A DNA stretch of 64,000 nucleotides from an uncultured Methylopila sp. (lineage in GTDB: Bacteria; Pseudomonadota; Alphaproteobacteria; Rhizobiales; Methylopilaceae). The first letter of the stretch is position 1. Each line of letters begins with the position of its first letter. The DNA is taken from the NCBI GenBank assembly GCA_902168115.1, contig CABHPB010000141.1, positions 104,542-168,541 on the forward strand, written 5' to 3'. The notes beneath the pieces were generated by a model that had not been told where the DNA came from, searched no databases, and was given only the letters and a program-made list of their open reading frames with translations. Positions 16,796 to 29,658 of the stretch are shown here, piece by piece. The position numbers were made by a program, and so were the translations under genes.

Positions 16796-18370
16796 TCAGA
16801 ACAGCACGCGCCGCATGTCCGAAAGGACGCTGGCGAAATGGGCGTTGAAACGCGCCGCCGCGGCGCCGTCGATGACGCGGTGGTCCCAGGACAGCGACAG
16901 CGGCAGGGTGAGGCGCGACTCGTAGGTCTTGCCGTCCGCCGAATGCTGCTTCCAGTAGCTTCTGCACACGCCCATGATCGCGACTTCGGGCGCGTTGATG
17001 ATCGGCGTGAAGTAGACCCCGCCGATGCCGCCGAGCGAGGAGATCGAGAAGGTCCCGCCCTGCATCTGGTCGGGCTTGATCTTGCCCTCGCGCGCGAGCT
17101 TGGCGAGCTCGTTCATCTCCTTGCCGATCTCCGGGATCGTCTTCTTGTCGGCGTCCTTGATGACCGGAACCATCAGGCCGTTCGGCGTGTCGGCGGCGAA
17201 GCCGATGTGCCAGTAGTTCTTGTAGACCAGCGCATCGCCGTCGAGGCTGGCGTTGAACTCCGGGAACTTCTTCAGCGCCGAGACCGCCGCCTTGACCATG
17301 AAAGGCAGCATCGACAGCTTCACGCCGCTCTTCTCCAGCTCCTTGTTCATCCGGACGCGGAACTGCTCGAGGTCGGTGATGTCGGCCTCGTCGTGGTTCG
17401 TGACGTGCGGGATCACGACCCAGTTCCGGTGAAGGTTCGCGCCGGAGATCTTTTTGATCCGGCTGAGGTCCTTGCGCTCGACCGGGCCGAACTTGGCGAA
17501 GTCGATCTTCGGCCACGGCAGGAGGTCGATCCCGACGCTCCCGGCCGACGACGCGGGCGCCACGGCGGACTTGGCGACGGGAGCCGCCGCGCCGCCGCCC
17601 TTGGCGAAGGCCTCGACGTCCTCGCGCGTGATGCGGCCGTGCGGTCCGGTGCCCGACACCTTGCCAAGGTCGACGCCGGTCTCGCGCGCCAGTTTCCGCA
17701 CGGCGGGGCCGGCATAGGCGAGCGCGAAGGCCGCCTCGTCGACCGCTCCGCCCGCGGCAGGCGCCGCCGGCGACGCCGGTGATGCTGCCGCGGGCGCCGG
17801 GGACGCGGCGGTCACGCCGGCCCCGTCCCCCGAGGCCAGCGTCAGGATGACGGCGCCCTCGCTGACCTTGTCGCCGACCTTGAGCCTGATCTCCTGCACC
17901 CGTCCCGAGAGCGGTGCCGGCACGTCCATCGTGGCCTTGTCCGATTCGAGCGCCAGCAACGGATCTTCGGCCTTCACCTCGTCGCCGGCCTTAACGAAAA
18001 TCTCGATGACGGGCACGTCCTTGAAGTCGCCAATGTCGGGAACACGCACCTCCGCGACGCCGGACGGCGCGCTGACGGAGGATGGCGGCGCGCTCACGTT
18101 TGGGCGGACGAGAGCCTCGTCGGAACCGCCTGCGTCCTCGATCTGCATGATGACGACGCCGGCGCTCACTTTGTCGCCGAGGCTGACCGCGACGGCCTTG
18201 ACCACGCCGGCGCGGGGCGACGGAACCTCCATGGTCGCCTTGTCGGACTCGAGCGCCACCAGCGGGTCTTCCGCCTTCACGCTGTCGCCCGGCTTCACGA
18301 AGATTTCGATGATTGGAACGTCGCTGAAGTCGCCGATGTCCGGGACTTCGACGTCAAACTGATTGCTCAT
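16796..18370 (-). CDS. aceF: Dihydrolipoamide acetyltransferase (E2) of pyruvate dehydrogenase
   Basis: The protein has 524 residues. There are two lipoyl domains (lipoylated Lys44 and Lys145, both in ESDKATM), Ala/Pro linkers, a peripheral-subunit-binding domain (AGPAVRKLARETGVDLGKV) and the acyltransferase domain ending in HRVIDGAAAARF, with the catalytic His and Asp. It transfers the acetyl group from lipoyl arms to CoA and forms the core of the complex. The two-lipoyl E2 with homodimeric E1 is the gammaproteobacterial-style organisation. It is encoded between aceE (23 nt upstream) and lpd (17 nt downstream) and is surely co-transcribed with them. Confidence 0.95.
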   Translation of the reverse strand: MSNQFDVEVPDIGDFSDVPIIEIFVKPGDSVKAEDPLVALESDKATMEVPSPRAGVVKAVAVSLGDKVSAGVVIMQIEDAGGSDEALVRPNVSAPPSSVSAPSGVAEVRVPDIGDFKDVPVIEIFVKAGDEVKAEDPLLALESDKATMDVPAPLSGRVQEIRLKVGDKVSEGAVILTLASGDGAGVTAASPAPAAASPASPAAPAAGGAVDEAAFALAYAGPAVRKLARETGVDLGKVSGTGPHGRITREDVEAFAKGGGAAAPVAKSAVAPASSAGSVGIDLLPWPKIDFAKFGPVERKDLSRIKKISGANLHRNWVVIPHVTNHDEADITDLEQFRVRMNKELEKSGVKLSMLPFMVKAAVSALKKFPEFNASLDGDALVYKNYWHIGFAADTPNGLMVPVIKDADKKTIPEIGKEMNELAKLAREGKIKPDQMQGGTFSISSLGGIGGVYFTPIINAPEVAIMGVCRSYWKQHSADGKTYESRLTLPLSLSWDHRVIDGAAAARFNAHFASVLSDMRRVLF

Positions 18371-18393
18371 CGCGTTGTCCTTGATTGGCGCTG

Positions 18394-21078
<2,685 letters not shown>

Positions 21079-21195
21079 TGCGTCCTCCCCATCCCTTGTT
21101 CTTGATCGTTGCGTCTTCGGCCGCCGCCGCAGGCGACGGATGTGCGACGTCGGCCGCCGTGACTGCGCTGTCGCGGCAAGAAGGCGTCGGTCGTC

Positions 21196-21420
21196 TCAGC
21201 AGCACCGCATCGCCGACCCGGGCCCGACGCCGTAGCGTCGGTCCTGGCGTTCCCGGAAGAACTCGGCCTGCGTCATCACGGGTTCGCCGGGATGAACGCG
21301 GCGCAGATGCTCGACATAGGCATCGTAGTCCGGAACTCCGACCATGAGTCGAGCAGTCTGCAAGACGAGACGACCCGCCGTCTTGGACTTAAGAAGCAGC
21401 GGGCTGCAGAGGCATCGCAT
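21196..21420 (-). CDS. YbdD/YjiX family small protein
   Basis: The protein has 74 residues. The core ARLMVGVPDYDAYVEHLR and EPVMTQAEFFRERQDRRYG is characteristic of the YbdD/YjiX (DUF466) family, and it ends in RCC. Members are nearly always encoded directly after a CstA/BtsT-type transporter, as here, where the start overlaps the cstA 3' end by 32 nt. The function is not established; a role with the pyruvate/peptide transporter is presumed from that linkage. Confidence 0.85.
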   Translation of the reverse strand: MRCLCSPLLLKSKTAGRLVLQTARLMVGVPDYDAYVEHLRRVHPGEPVMTQAEFFRERQDRRYGVGPGSAMRCC

Positions 21421-23476
21421 CGCCGTCCTCCTGAGCCGTGCTGGAGAACGACGCCAGCGCCCGACGGATCGCCACGACGCCGTAGAACACCATGGCGAGG
21501 ACCACGACGATGAAGAACAGCGTCACGCCGGAATTGACGTAGTCGTTGAAGACGATCGTCTGCATCTGCTCGATGTTCTTCGCAGGGGCGAGGACTTCGC
21601 CGTTCGCCACCGCCGTCGAGAACTTCTTCGCGTGAGCGAGGAAGCCGATCGCCGGATTTTCATGGAACAGCTTCTGCCAGCCGGCGGTCAGCGTGCAGAC
21701 GAGCAGCCAGACGCAGGGCGCGATCGTCACCCAGGCGTAGCGTTCCCGCTTCATCTTGAAGAGCACGACGGTGCACAGCGTCAGCGCGATCGCCGCGAGC
21801 ATCTGGTTGGAGATGCCGAACAGCGGCCACAGCGTGTTGACGCCGCCGAGCGGGTCGACCACGCCCTGGTAGAGGAAGTATCCCCACGCCGTGACGGCGA
21901 TGCCGGTCGCGGTGAGGTTCGCGGCCCACGACTCGGTGTTCTTCATCGCCGGGACGTAGGAGCCGAGCAGATCCTGGATCATGAAGCGCGCGACGCGGGT
22001 GCCGGCGTCAACCGTCGTCAGGATGAAAAGCGCCTCGAACAGGATGGCGAAGTGGTACCAGAAGGCCATCATCGACGCGCCGCCGATGACGTTCGAGAGG
22101 ATGTGCGCCATGCCGACCGCAAGCGTCGGCGCGCCGCCGGCGCGTGACAGGATCGTGCTCTCGCCGACGTCCGTCGCGATCTGCTTCAGCATGTCGGGCG
22201 TCACGACGAAGCCCCACGTCCCGATCACCTCGGAGGCGCGCTCCGCGGTCGTGCCGATCAGCGCCGGCGAGCTGTTCATCGCGAAGTAGACGCCCGGCTC
22301 GATCACGCAGGCGGCGATCAGCGCCATGATGGCGACCATCGACTCCACGACCATCGAGCCGTAGCCGATCAGCCGCGCCTGGGTCTCGTTCTCCAGCATC
22401 TTGGGCGTCGTGCCGGAGCAGATCAGCGAGTGGAACCCCGAGACCGCGCCGCAGGCGATGGTGATGAACAGGAAGGGGAACAGGGCGCCGGCGAACACCG
22501 GACCCGTGCCGTCGACGAACCGGCTCACGGCGGGCATCTTGAGCTCGGGCATCACGATCATGATGCCGAGCGCAAGGCCCGCGATCGTGCCGATCTTGAG
22601 GAACGTCGAGAGGTAGTCGCGCGGCGCGAGAAGCAGCCACACCGGCAGCACCGACGCGACGAAGCCGTAGCCGATCAGCATCAGGGCGAGCGTCTCGCCG
22701 GTGAAGGTGAACATCGGCCCGAAGGTCGCGCTGTGGGCGACGGACTCGCCGCCGACGATCGCCATCATCAGCAGCACGAAGCCGATCACCGACATCTCGC
22801 CGATCCGATGCGGGCGGATGTAGCGGCCGTAGACCCCCATGAAGACGGCGATCGGCAGGGTCGCGAACACCGTGAAGGTGCCCCACGGGCTGTGCGCGAG
22901 CGCCTTGACCACCACCAGCGCCAGCACGGCGAGCAGGATGACCATGATCATCAGCACGCCCACCATGGCGATCGTTCCGGGGATGATGCCCATCTCCGAC
23001 TTCACCATGTCGCCGAGCGAGCGGCCGTCGCGCCGCGTCGAGATGAACAGGACGATGAAGTCCTGGACGGCGCCCGCGAAGACCACGCCCGCAAGCAGCC
23101 AGAGCGTGCCGGGCAGGTAGCCCATCTGCGCGGCGAGGACGGGGCCGACCAGCGGCCCCGCGCCTGCAATGGCCGCGAAATGGTGTCCGAACAGGACGTA
23201 TTTGTTGGTCGGGACGTAATCGAGCCCGTCATTCCGACGTTGAGCCGGCGTTCTACGTAACGGATCAAGTGCAAGCACCCGTTCGGCAATAAACAGCCCA
23301 TAGAATCGATACGCGATCAGGTAGACGCACACGGACGCCACGACCAGCCAGAGCGCGTTGATGGTCTCTCCGCGATGCAGAGCTATCGTCGCAAGCGCAA
23401 AGGATCCGAGAACGGCGACGAAGAGCCACCCCAGCCATGCGACGGCGGGGCGACTCGATAGTGATAGCGAGCCCAT
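21389..23476 (-). CDS. cstA: CstA-family carbon-starvation (pyruvate/peptide) transporter
   Basis: The protein has 695 residues with many membrane segments. Conserved CstA stretches are visible: YVPTNKYVLFGHHFAAIAGA, GPLVGPVLAAQMGYLPG, and later CGAVSGFHSLICSGTTPKML. Family members BtsT and CstA of E. coli import pyruvate and, for CstA, are also tied to peptide use. The start ATG at 23476 is well supported by GGGAGG 8 nt upstream. The gene heads a pair with the YbdD-type gene and diverges from a symporter-type sensor kinase (23674-27186). It sits directly upstream of the pyruvate dehydrogenase operon, so pyruvate import and oxidation are neighbours. Confidence 0.93.
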   Translation of the reverse strand: MGSLSLSSRPAVAWLGWLFVAVLGSFALATIALHRGETINALWLVVASVCVYLIAYRFYGLFIAERVLALDPLRRTPAQRRNDGLDYVPTNKYVLFGHHFAAIAGAGPLVGPVLAAQMGYLPGTLWLLAGVVFAGAVQDFIVLFISTRRDGRSLGDMVKSEMGIIPGTIAMVGVLMIMVILLAVLALVVVKALAHSPWGTFTVFATLPIAVFMGVYGRYIRPHRIGEMSVIGFVLLMMAIVGGESVAHSATFGPMFTFTGETLALMLIGYGFVASVLPVWLLLAPRDYLSTFLKIGTIAGLALGIMIVMPELKMPAVSRFVDGTGPVFAGALFPFLFITIACGAVSGFHSLICSGTTPKMLENETQARLIGYGSMVVESMVAIMALIAACVIEPGVYFAMNSSPALIGTTAERASEVIGTWGFVVTPDMLKQIATDVGESTILSRAGGAPTLAVGMAHILSNVIGGASMMAFWYHFAILFEALFILTTVDAGTRVARFMIQDLLGSYVPAMKNTESWAANLTATGIAVTAWGYFLYQGVVDPLGGVNTLWPLFGISNQMLAAIALTLCTVVLFKMKRERYAWVTIAPCVWLLVCTLTAGWQKLFHENPAIGFLAHAKKFSTAVANGEVLAPAKNIEQMQTIVFNDYVNSGVTLFFIVVVLAMVFYGVVAIRRALASFSSTAQEDGDAMPLQPAAS

Positions 23477-23673
23477 TGGTTTCCTCCCGGCCCATTTTTG
23501 CGGGCGCTCTTCGGACCCTGTCGGATCTCTCGCAGCCTAATCATGCGACCGCGAAGCCGCAGAACGCTACGTTAGGTCAGCCACCCCCCTACCTTCGCTC
23601 TACTTGACCGTCTGCTGTTGCCAGCAGTCGTTTAACTGCGGCATGCTCGAAGATCGAGGTTGATGGCAAGACG

Positions 23674-26600
23674 TTGCAAAGCTGGTTGATTGTCGCGATT
23701 GCGGCCGCTTACGTCGCCCTCCTGTTCCTCATTGCCTGGTGGGGAGAGCGCGCTCGGCCGACGCTGCCGCCATGGATGGCGGGCGTGGTGTATTGCCTGA
23801 CCCTCGCCGTCTACAGCACGGCCTGGAGCTTCTACGGCTCGGTCGGGCGGGCCACGACCGGTCTGGATTTTCTGCCGATCTATATTGGGCCGATCTTCGT
23901 CCTGATCTTCTGCCAGCCGGTGCTGCGCAAGATCATCTTGCTCGCCAAGTCACATAACGCGACGTCGATCGCCGATTTCATCGCGATCCGCTACGGCCGC
24001 AGCCAGCCCATGGCGGCGCTCGTCACCGTCATCGCGCTGGTCGCCGTGCTTCCCTACATCGCGCTGCAGCTGAAGGGGGTCGCGGCGAGCTTCGACGTTC
24101 TCGCGACGCTGGACGTCGGGCGCCCGCGCGGCGACCTGCCGTTCTGGCGGGACTCAGCCTTCGCGGTCGCGGTCGCCATGGCGGCCTTCGCGATCATGTT
24201 CGGGGTCCGCCACATCCACGCCAGCGAGCATCATCGCGGGCTCATGCTGGCGATCGCTTTCGAAAGCATCGTGAAGCTTTCGGCGTTCATCATCGTCGGC
24301 GTCTATGTCGTCTGGGGCGTTCTGGGCGGATCAAGCGCGCTTTTCAACCTGGCGACGTCCGATCCCGCCCTGTCGAACCTGCTGAAGATCGACCTGACGC
24401 ATCCGACATGGGCGTCCAATACGCTGGTCTCCATCCTCGCCTTCCTGTGCCTGCCCCACATGTTCCACGTCGCCGTCGTCGAGAACGAGCGGGTCGAGAA
24501 CACGCGCCACGCCGCCTGGCTGTTCTCCGGCTATCTCGCGGTGTTCAGCGTGTTCATGCTGCCGATCGCCGTGGCGGGGCTCAGCACGTTCGGACACGCC
24601 GTCAATCCCGACACCTTCATGGTCAGCCTGCCGCTCGCGAAGGGCTCGACCGGCGTCGCCCTGCTGGCCTTCATCGGCGGGCTGTCTGCCGCGACCGGCA
24701 TGGTGATCGTCGCCGCCGTCGCGCTCAGCACGATGGTCTGCAACGACGTCGCGGTTCCGGCGCTGCTCCGCGGCGGCCTGCTCGATCGCGGCCGATTCGG
24801 CGGCGACATCAGCAAGAGCCTGCTCACGATCCGCCGCACGACCGTCGTCGCGATCCTGCTGCTCGCCTACACGATGCATCGCACGATCGACCCGCATTAC
24901 CCGCTGACCTCGATCGGGCTACTGTCCTTCGTGGCGATCGCCCAGTTCGGCCCCAGCCTGCTGGGCGGACTGTTCTGGCGTCGCGCCGATCGTGGCGGCG
25001 CCGTCGCGGGCATCATCGCCGGGGCGGCGCTCTGGGCGTACATGCTCCTCATCCCGTCCGCGGCGGCGCTGTCCTCGCTCGCGGCCGACTTCGTGGCGCA
25101 TGGGCCGTTCGGCGTCGCCTGGCTCAAGCCTCAGGCGCTGCTCGGCGGAGACAGGCTCGATCCGATCTCCCATGCGGCGTTCTGGAGCCTCGGCGTCAAC
25201 ACGCTGCTGTTCGTGGGCATGTCGCTGCTGAAGCAGAAGAACTCCGAAGCCTGCGCCCAGGCCGCGGCCTTCCTGTCCGCCGGCCAGGTCCAGCCGCTCC
25301 GGGTGGGACGCGCGATCCTCAGGATCGACGACCTCAAGATGATCGCGGCCCGTTTCGTCGGCATGGAGCGCGGCGCCAAGGCGTTCGAAACCTTCCTCGA
25401 GCAGCGCGAGGCGGCGATCGGTTCGCCTGCGAACACGTTCGTCGACGCCGAGGCGATCCGCTTCACCGAGACCCTGCTCGCCGGCGCGATCGGAGCGGCG
25501 TCGGCCCGCATCGTGATCGCCGCCTATCTCGAAGGCCCGACGCTGACGCGCGGCGCCGCCATGGCGATGCTCGACGAAGCCTCGCATGTGCTGCAGGTCA
25601 ATCGAAAGCTGCTGGACGGCGCGCTCGAAAGCATGCCGCAGGGCATTCTCGTTCTGGACGACGAGGTGTGCATCGCGGCGTGGAACCCGCGGGTGATCAA
25701 GCTCCTCGCTCTTCCGCCGGACTTTCTGCGGGTCGGCCTGCCGTTTGCGAAGATCGTCGAATACAACAGCCGCCGCGGCGAATACGGCGCCGACGACCTC
25801 AAGTCGCTGATCATCAACCGCGACATCGCCATCCAGCGCTGGCCTTATTCCTATGAGCGCAAGCGGCCCGACGGCTCGGTGCTCGAGGTCGTCAACGACC
25901 GGATGCCCGAAGGCGGCTACATCTCGACCTACACCGACGTCACCGAACGCCACCGCGCCGCCGAGGCGCTGCGCGTCGCGCGCGACACGCTGGAGGAGCG
26001 CGTGCACGAGCGCACGGAAGCGCTCGAACTCGCCAAGGCCGACGCCGAGCGGGCGAACCTGGACAAGACGCGCTTCCTCGCCTCCGCCAGCCACGATCTG
26101 CTGCAGCCCCTCAACGCCGCGCGCCTGTTCCTCGCAGCCCTGCAGGAGGGCGCCGGGCGCGTCGACCCGGACAACGCCCGCTCGCTGGTCGACAACGCGT
26201 CCGCGGCGCTGCGCTCCACCGAGCAGCTGCTGAACACGCTGCTCGACATCTCCTCGCTCGACAGCGGCGCGACCCCCGTGTCGGAGACCGTGTTCCCGAT
26301 CGCGAACCTGTTCGCGCAGCTCGAGCTCGAATTTTCCGCGATGGCGAAATCGCGGAACCTGAAGCTCACGGCCCGGCCCTGCGCCCGCTATGTCCGGTCC
26401 GATCCGCAGCTTCTGCGCCGGGTGCTTCAGAACCTGCTCGCCAACGCCCTGCGCTACACGCCGAGCGGGCGCGTGCTGCTCGTCGGCCGGCTGCGCGGGG
26501 ACCGGCTGCGGATCGAGGTCTGGGACACCGGCATCGGCATCGCCGAAGAGCAGAGAGACGAGATCTTCCAGGAGTTCCGCCGGCTCGACGCCCGGACCGG

Positions 26601-27186
26601 CGACGAGGGCGGCCACGGGCTCGGCCTCGCCATCGTGCATCGCATCGCGAACCGGCTGGAACAGCCGATCGATCTCTGCTCGCGTCCCGGACAGGGCAGC
26701 GTCTTCAGCATCAGCGTCCCGCTCGCCGAGCCCCCGGCCGCCGCGCGCGGCGGCGAAGGTGAGATGCCGCTCGCGGCCGCCTCCCCTGCGCCCGCGCTCA
26801 TCCTGTGCGTCGACAACGACCCCGTCATTCGCGAGGGCATGGCCGCCCTGCTGACCCGCTGGGGCTACGGAACCGTCATCGCGCCGACCGGCGAGGAGGC
26901 GATGGCCCTGCTGGGGGACCGCCGGCCCGAAGTCGCGCTGCTCGACTATCACCTCGACGGCGCCGAGACCGGGCTCGAACTGCTCGACAGCCTGCGCAAG
27001 CGATGGGGCGGCGATCTGCGCGCCCTAATCGTCACGGCCGACCGCAGCCAGGAGATCGCCGAGGCCGTGCGCAGCCGCGGCTGCGCCGTGCTTCCGAAAC
27101 CGATCAAGCCCGCGGCGCTTCGGCGCTTTCTGATCGGCGCGCAATTGCGCCGCTTCGACGGCGATGATGATGGAGACCAGACATGA
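23674..27186 (+). CDS. Hybrid sensor kinase with a sodium/solute symporter-like input domain (CrbS/MxtR type)
   Basis: The protein has 1170 residues. Residues 1 to about 500 form an SSS-family transporter-like domain with about 13 membrane segments (VYSTAWSFYGSVGRATTG, ATSIADFIAIRYGRSQPMA). A PAS-like region follows (about 650-770), then a coiled coil, HisKA with H807 (SASHDLLQPLN), HATPase (NLLANALRY, DTGIGI, GHGLGLAI) and a C-terminal receiver with D1091 (LLDYHLDG). The layout matches CrbS/MxtR kinases, which control acetate and related carbon use. The start is TTG 23674; a nearby ATG at 23664 is out of frame. Its stop overlaps the LuxR-type partner gene. The place next to cstA and PDH genes supports a carbon-sensing role (inference). 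Confidence 0.9.
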   Translation: MQSWLIVAIAAAYVALLFLIAWWGERARPTLPPWMAGVVYCLTLAVYSTAWSFYGSVGRATTGLDFLPIYIGPIFVLIFCQPVLRKIILLAKSHNATSIADFIAIRYGRSQPMAALVTVIALVAVLPYIALQLKGVAASFDVLATLDVGRPRGDLPFWRDSAFAVAVAMAAFAIMFGVRHIHASEHHRGLMLAIAFESIVKLSAFIIVGVYVVWGVLGGSSALFNLATSDPALSNLLKIDLTHPTWASNTLVSILAFLCLPHMFHVAVVENERVENTRHAAWLFSGYLAVFSVFMLPIAVAGLSTFGHAVNPDTFMVSLPLAKGSTGVALLAFIGGLSAATGMVIVAAVALSTMVCNDVAVPALLRGGLLDRGRFGGDISKSLLTIRRTTVVAILLLAYTMHRTIDPHYPLTSIGLLSFVAIAQFGPSLLGGLFWRRADRGGAVAGIIAGAALWAYMLLIPSAAALSSLAADFVAHGPFGVAWLKPQALLGGDRLDPISHAAFWSLGVNTLLFVGMSLLKQKNSEACAQAAAFLSAGQVQPLRVGRAILRIDDLKMIAARFVGMERGAKAFETFLEQREAAIGSPANTFVDAEAIRFTETLLAGAIGAASARIVIAAYLEGPTLTRGAAMAMLDEASHVLQVNRKLLDGALESMPQGILVLDDEVCIAAWNPRVIKLLALPPDFLRVGLPFAKIVEYNSRRGEYGADDLKSLIINRDIAIQRWPYSYERKRPDGSVLEVVNDRMPEGGYISTYTDVTERHRAAEALRVARDTLEERVHERTEALELAKADAERANLDKTRFLASASHDLLQPLNAARLFLAALQEGAGRVDPDNARSLVDNASAALRSTEQLLNTLLDISSLDSGATPVSETVFPIANLFAQLELEFSAMAKSRNLKLTARPCARYVRSDPQLLRRVLQNLLANALRYTPSGRVLLVGRLRGDRLRIEVWDTGIGIAEEQRDEIFQEFRRLDARTGDEGGHGLGLAIVHRIANRLEQPIDLCSRPGQGSVFSISVPLAEPPAAARGGEGEMPLAAASPAPALILCVDNDPVIREGMAALLTRWGYGTVIAPTGEEAMALLGDRRPEVALLDYHLDGAETGLELLDSLRKRWGGDLRALIVTADRSQEIAEAVRSRGCAVLPKPIKPAALRRFLIGAQLRRFDGDDDGDQT

Positions 27187-27824
27187 CGACCCGCATCCTG
27201 GTCGCCGACGATCACCCGGTCGTGCAGGCCGCCCTGCGCGCCGCGCTCGCCACCGCGATCCCGGAGACCGAACTGATCGCCTGCAGCTCGATGGAATCGG
27301 TGCTGCGCACGATAGCGCTCGAACCCGCCAGCATCGACCTCGTGCTGCTCGACCTCAGCATGTCGGACGCTCAGGGCTTTTCGGGCCTGTTCCTGCTGCA
27401 GGCCCAGTATCCGACGATCCCGGTCGCGATCATCTCGGCGCAGGAGAGCGCGACGACCATACGCCGCGCGATCGCCTACGGAGCTTCCGGATTCCTGCCG
27501 AAATCGCTGGCCCTGTCCGTCATGGCGAAGGCCGTCGCGAGCATCCTCGACGGCGACGTCTGGATCCCGCCCAACATCGGGCCGATGGACGCCCACTCCG
27601 ATCAGGACCTGGATCTGGCGAAACGGTTCTCGTCCCTGTCGCCCCAGCAGACGCGCATCCTGATGATGATCGTCGACGGCAGGCTCAACAAACAGATCGG
27701 CGCCGCGCTGAACATCGCGGAGCAGACCGTCAAGATCCACACGTCGACGATATTCCGGAAACTCGGCGTGCAGAACCGGACCCAGGCGGCCGTCCTCGTG
27801 CAGAGAGCGCACGCCGATCGCTGA
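27183..27824 (+). CDS. LuxR/NarL-family response regulator (CrbR/ErdR type partner)
   Basis: The protein has 213 residues. The receiver domain has acidic D9/D10 and phospho-acceptor D57 (LVLLDLSM), and a C-terminal LuxR-type HTH follows (about 145-205; LSPQQTRILMMIVDGRLNKQ, then IAEQTVKIHTSTIFRKLGV). It starts 4 nt inside the kinase gene, with GGAG upstream, so kinase and regulator are made together. In CrbSR/MxtR-ErdR systems the regulator activates acetate-use genes; here cstA across the divergent promoter is a plausible target, which is an inference. Confidence 0.9.
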   Translation: MTTRILVADDHPVVQAALRAALATAIPETELIACSSMESVLRTIALEPASIDLVLLDLSMSDAQGFSGLFLLQAQYPTIPVAIISAQESATTIRRAIAYGASGFLPKSLALSVMAKAVASILDGDVWIPPNIGPMDAHSDQDLDLAKRFSSLSPQQTRILMMIVDGRLNKQIGAALNIAEQTVKIHTSTIFRKLGVQNRTQAAVLVQRAHADR

Positions 27825-28155
27825 ACGCGCGACCGGCGTCGCAGGGCCCGACGAGCGCGCGGGCGAAGGCCCGCCTGACGCGCCGGCGACGATTTCGCCA
27901 GACTTCGCGCGGCCCGCGACGCGATGCTCGGCCGATAGGCGGGCCTCCGCGACGCCCCTGACAGGTCGACAGACGGCCCGCGATCTTTCCCGCCTGCCCC
28001 ATCGTCATCGTCCGGATTTCGTCGGCGTCGCACGGATGTGACGCCGGCTTCTTTGCAGCTTCGAGGTTGCGCTTATTTTACGGTTGCGTCCGCGGCGTAG
28101 GCTCCCCGCCCGCAACCGCTTTCCGACCATCCTCAGTTCCCTAGAATCCACTCCG
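27825..28155. other. Intergenic region before the KaiC-like gene
   Basis: These 331 bases hold no convincing gene. There is a six-base-pair GCGGGC/GCCCGC hairpin near 27859-27874 without a T-run. A less GC-rich patch at about 28050-28085 (GGTTGCGCTTATTTTACGG) is the likely promoter of the KaiC-like operon. Confidence 0.4.
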
Positions 28156-29658
28156 ATGACCGAAAAGACCGATCGCATCCCCTCCGGCAACACGGGACTG
28201 GACACGATCCTTCGTGGCGGCCTCGTGGCCAACCGTCTCTATCTGCTCGAAGGCTCGCCGGGCTCGGGCAAGACCACGCTGGCGCTGCAGTTCCTGCTCG
28301 ACGGGGTCGCGCGCGGAGAACCGGGCCTCTACGTCACCCTGTCGGAAACCGACGAGGAGCTGCACGGCGTCGCGGCCTCGCACGGCTGGTCGCTCGACGG
28401 CGTGTCGATCTTCGAGCTGGCGACCGCGGAGGAAGCGCTCGGCGCCAGCCGCCAGCAGTCCATCCTGCACCCGTGGGAGAGCGAACTCGGCGGCACGATC
28501 GAGCTGATCAAGGGCGTCGTCCAGAAGACCAAGCCCAAGCGGGTCGTGTTCGACAGCCTGTCGGAAATGCGGCTGCTCGCCCAGGATCCGCTGCGCTACC
28601 GGCGCCAGGTCCTGGCCCTCAAGCAGTTCTTCGCGCCGCTCGACACCACCGTGATCATTGTCGACGACCTGACGGGCGAGGCCGACGGGCAGCGCGACGC
28701 GCATCTCCACAGTCTCTGCCACGGGGTCATCACGCTCGAACGGCTGACGCTCGACTTCGGCGCCTCGCGTCGCCGGCTCGAGGTCCAGAAGATGCGCGGC
28801 GTCGACTTCGTGGGCGGCTTCCACGATTTCGCCATCCGCCGCGGCGGGCTCGACGTCTTCCCCCGCCTGATCGCCTCCGATCACCACAGGCCGTTCATCG
28901 GCGATCCGACCCCGAGCGGAGTGCCGGAGCTGGACAATCTGCTCGGCGGCGGCCCGTTGCGCGGCACGAGCACGCTGCTGACCGGCCCTGCGGGCGCGGG
29001 AAAGACCACCATCGGACTGCAGTATGTGTTCGCGGCCTGCGAACGCGGCGAGAACTGCACGATCTACGAGTTCGACGAGCGGATCGGCACCATGCTGGCG
29101 CGCTCGAAGGCGATGGGACTCGACCTGACGGGACATCTGGAAAGCGGCCGTCTGGTCATCCAGCAGATCGATCCGGCGGAAGTCTCGCCCGGAGAATTCG
29201 CCTGGCGGGTCCGCTCCGAGGTCGAGGGCCGCGATTCCCGTCTGATCATGATCGACAGCCTGAACGGCTATGTCTCGGCCATGCCGCAGGAACAGCATCT
29301 GATCCTGCAGATGCACGAACTGCTGTCCTATCTGAACCAGCGTGGGGTCGTGACGCTCCTGCTCAACCCGCAGTCCGGCCTCATCGGCTCGATGGCCACA
29401 TCGGTCAACGCCTCCTACATCGCGGACGTCGTGCTGCTCATCCGCTTCTTCGAGGCGGAAGGCCGCATCCGCAAGGCGATCTCCGTCCTCAAAAACCGGA
29501 GCGGCCAGCACGAGGACGCCATTCGCGAGTTGCGCATCGACGGAAGAGGCGTTCGCATCGGCGAGCCGCTGGTCGCGTTCCGCGGTGTTCTGACCGGGAC
29601 GCCGGAATATGTCGGATCCCGCAGTCCGCTCATGGAAGACCGCGAAGTTGGCGCATAG
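28156..29658 (+). CDS. KaiC-like double RecA-domain ATPase
   Basis: The protein has 500 residues, close to KaiC length. It has two RecA/KaiC domains, each with Walker A: GSPGSGKTT (33-41) and GPAGAGKTT (277-285). The catalytic-carboxylate regions read SETDEEL in the first domain and EFDERIG in the second; Walker B-like segments are RVVFDSLSEM and RLIMIDSLNGYV. No kaiA or kaiB is nearby. Such stand-alone KaiC homologues in proteobacteria are thought to be autophosphorylating ATPases that signal to a histidine kinase (known for some KaiC-LabHK pairs); the downstream overlapping kinase fits that. I chose ATG 28156 because the domain begins immediately (TDRIPSGNTGLDTILRGG). Confidence 0.9.
   Translation: MTEKTDRIPSGNTGLDTILRGGLVANRLYLLEGSPGSGKTTLALQFLLDGVARGEPGLYVTLSETDEELHGVAASHGWSLDGVSIFELATAEEALGASRQQSILHPWESELGGTIELIKGVVQKTKPKRVVFDSLSEMRLLAQDPLRYRRQVLALKQFFAPLDTTVIIVDDLTGEADGQRDAHLHSLCHGVITLERLTLDFGASRRRLEVQKMRGVDFVGGFHDFAIRRGGLDVFPRLIASDHHRPFIGDPTPSGVPELDNLLGGGPLRGTSTLLTGPAGAGKTTIGLQYVFAACERGENCTIYEFDERIGTMLARSKAMGLDLTGHLESGRLVIQQIDPAEVSPGEFAWRVRSEVEGRDSRLIMIDSLNGYVSAMPQEQHLILQMHELLSYLNQRGVVTLLLNPQSGLIGSMATSVNASYIADVVLLIRFFEAEGRIRKAISVLKNRSGQHEDAIRELRIDGRGVRIGEPLVAFRGVLTGTPEYVGSRSPLMEDREVGA

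Noticed and set aside
14988..16925. 645-codon plus-strand frame over lpd
   Set aside because: Antisense to lpd and low complexity; lpd has all catalytic motifs.
24919..26952. Long minus-strand frame inside the hybrid kinase
   Set aside because: Antisense shadow of a clear kinase gene.
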